Shown here: positions 5,704 through 6,431 of the stretch, piece after piece
Numbering within the stretch: position 1 is the first letter of the stretch
Layout: the number at the start of each line of letters is the position of its first letter
Assembly (NCBI GenBank): GCA_002479245.1
Contig: DLMG01000389.1
Location: 1 to 6,431, forward strand
Direction of reading: 5' to 3'
Length of the DNA stretch: 6,431 nucleotides
Source: Verrucomicrobia subdivision 3 bacterium UBA7542
Lineage (GTDB): Bacteria; Verrucomicrobiota; Verrucomicrobiia; Limisphaerales; UBA11358
Notes under the pieces: generated by a model
What the model saw: the letters and a program-made list of their open reading frames with translations, nothing else
Database searches by the model: none
Told to the model about the DNA's origin: nothing
Program-made: the position numbers and the translations under genes

Positions 5704-5817
5704 TTCCGAAACCGTGCAACTTGGCTTGTCGCAGTGTCAAGGTGCCCTTTCTCTCGTGAAAAACAAAACGCATCTGGACAAGCAAAAATAAAAGTTTAAC
5801 ATTGCCCCGACCAATCC

Positions 5818-6431
5818 ATGCTCAAACGTTTTTCATTCCCGTTCGTCAATCTGACCTTCGCGTTGTTTTGTTCGGTTTCCTTTGCCGCCGACACGTTTCG
5901 CGTTGCCACTTATAACGTCGAAAATTATCTGGATCAGCCGACTGAATCGCGTCCGCACCCGAAGTCCGCCAAGGCCAGGGCCAAGGTTTGCGAAAGCATC
6001 TGCGCGCTGAATCCCGACGTCATTGCCCTTGAAGAGATGGGCAGCACCAATGCGCTCATGGAATTACGCGATTCACTCAAAGCCAAAGGCCTGGATTTTC
6101 CTTACTGGGAACACGTGCAGGGCTGGGACACGAACATTCACGTGGCAGTGTTGAGCAAGCTGCCCATCGTTGCCTGCCGCCCGCACACCAATGACAACTT
6201 CCTGCTCGATGGCCGCCGTTTTCCCGTCAGCCGCGGTTTTGCCGAGGTGGATATCCAGGCCGCGACGAATTTCACCTTCACGCTCATCGCCGCGCACTTG
6301 AAATCGCGCCGGCCCGTGCCCGAAGCCGACGAGGCTCAATTGCGTCTCCAGGAAGCGAAAGTCCTGCGCGGCATCGTGGAGGAACATTTCAAGGCCGACG
6401 CAAACGCCAAACTGATTGTGCTCGGCGATTT
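5818..6431 (+). CDS. Secreted endonuclease/exonuclease/phosphatase-family protein, partial (C-terminus off the right edge)
   Basis: The EEP fold covers DNase I-like nucleases, exonuclease III-like enzymes and inositol-phosphatase-like phosphodiesterases that cleave phosphoester bonds with a divalent metal. From ATG 5818 the frame runs 204 complete codons to the window edge. Residues 1-23 form a signal peptide (MLKRFSFPFVNLTF..., ending SFA before A24), so the protein is probably exported. The family motifs follow: VATYNVENY (29-37) with N33, DVIALEEM (67-74) with a metal-binding Glu at E72 or E73, VAVLSKLPI (109-117), IAAHLKSRR (157-165) with H160, and LIVLGDF at the edge with D204 (D of the GDxN motif). 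The C-terminal Asp/His catalytic pair is not in view. Nuclease versus phosphodiesterase activity cannot be chosen; the extended form and export suggest extracellular nucleic acid or phosphate scavenging. The preceding 110 bases give no clear Shine-Dalgarno. Confidence 0.88.
   Translation, partial: MLKRFSFPFVNLTFALFCSVSFAADTFRVATYNVENYLDQPTESRPHPKSAKARAKVCESICALNPDVIALEEMGSTNALMELRDSLKAKGLDFPYWEHVQGWDTNIHVAVLSKLPIVACRPHTNDNFLLDGRRFPVSRGFAEVDIQAATNFTFTLIAAHLKSRRPVPEADEAQLRLQEAKVLRGIVEEHFKADANAKLIVLGD

Larger units (their letters stand above)
5451..5817. other. 367-base intergenic region with direct repeat and REPIN-like element
   Basis: This segment separates the radical SAM gene from the secreted EEP-fold gene, both on the plus strand. 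It holds copy 2 of the 38-bp repeat (5553-5590), a small dyad CCCGGC/GCCGGG (5596-5625) around the palindrome CCGATCGG (5606-5613), and the inverted palindrome pair at 5636-5703. The last 110 bases before 5818 are AT-richer, as expected of a promoter area, but no clear -35/-10 pair, Shine-Dalgarno or T-tailed terminator is visible. Open frames across it show no protein family. Confidence 0.65.

Noticed and set aside
1..6431. CRISPR array, tRNA, rRNA, transposase, toxin-antitoxin or phage-defence genes
   Set aside because: No regularly spaced repeats, tRNA-like cloverleaf or family motifs for these were found on either strand.

Overview
The window looks like chromosomal DNA of a GC-rich Gram-negative bacterium. 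A Verrucomicrobiota relative (Pedosphaera/Limisphaerales type) is my best guess. That inference rests on the rpmG sequence style, a TraR/DksA homologue that has lost most of its zinc cysteines, and intergenic DNA full of GC-rich palindromic repeats. It is not proven from the sequence.

Layout. Minus strand, left part: the 3' end of the window's information begins with a partial rpmG (ribosomal protein L33, running off the left edge), preceded in the same tight operon by a TraR/DksA-family regulator (162-725, GTG start). A 540-base gene-free stretch (726-1265) follows; it holds a long inverted repeat (941-1016) and a perfect 16-bp tandem duplication (1211-1242). Next on the minus strand come folE2 (GTP cyclohydrolase, 1266-2099) and, upstream of it, a GH43-like five-bladed propeller protein with a probable lipoprotein signal (2277-3407).

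Plus strand, right part: a divergent 288-base region (3408-3695) leads to a 584-residue cobalamin-binding radical SAM protein (3696-5450). It carries an unusual C-terminal extension with two widely separated CxxC pairs around a hydrophobic segment. A 367-base gene-free stretch (5451-5817) holds a REPIN-like inverted pair of palindromes. Last is a secreted endonuclease/exonuclease/phosphatase-fold protein (5818 to the right edge, incomplete).

How the genes relate. Only the DksA-like/rpmG pair is clearly an operon. GH43 and folE2 are co-directional but functionally unrelated. The radical SAM gene stands alone and is bracketed by two copies of a 38-bp direct repeat (34/38 identical), one on each side. 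This is the most interesting structural feature: it may be a mobile or recombined cassette, or just two copies of a dispersed genomic repeat. I found no CRISPR array, tRNA, rRNA, transposase or phage gene, and no convincing multi-gene novel system.
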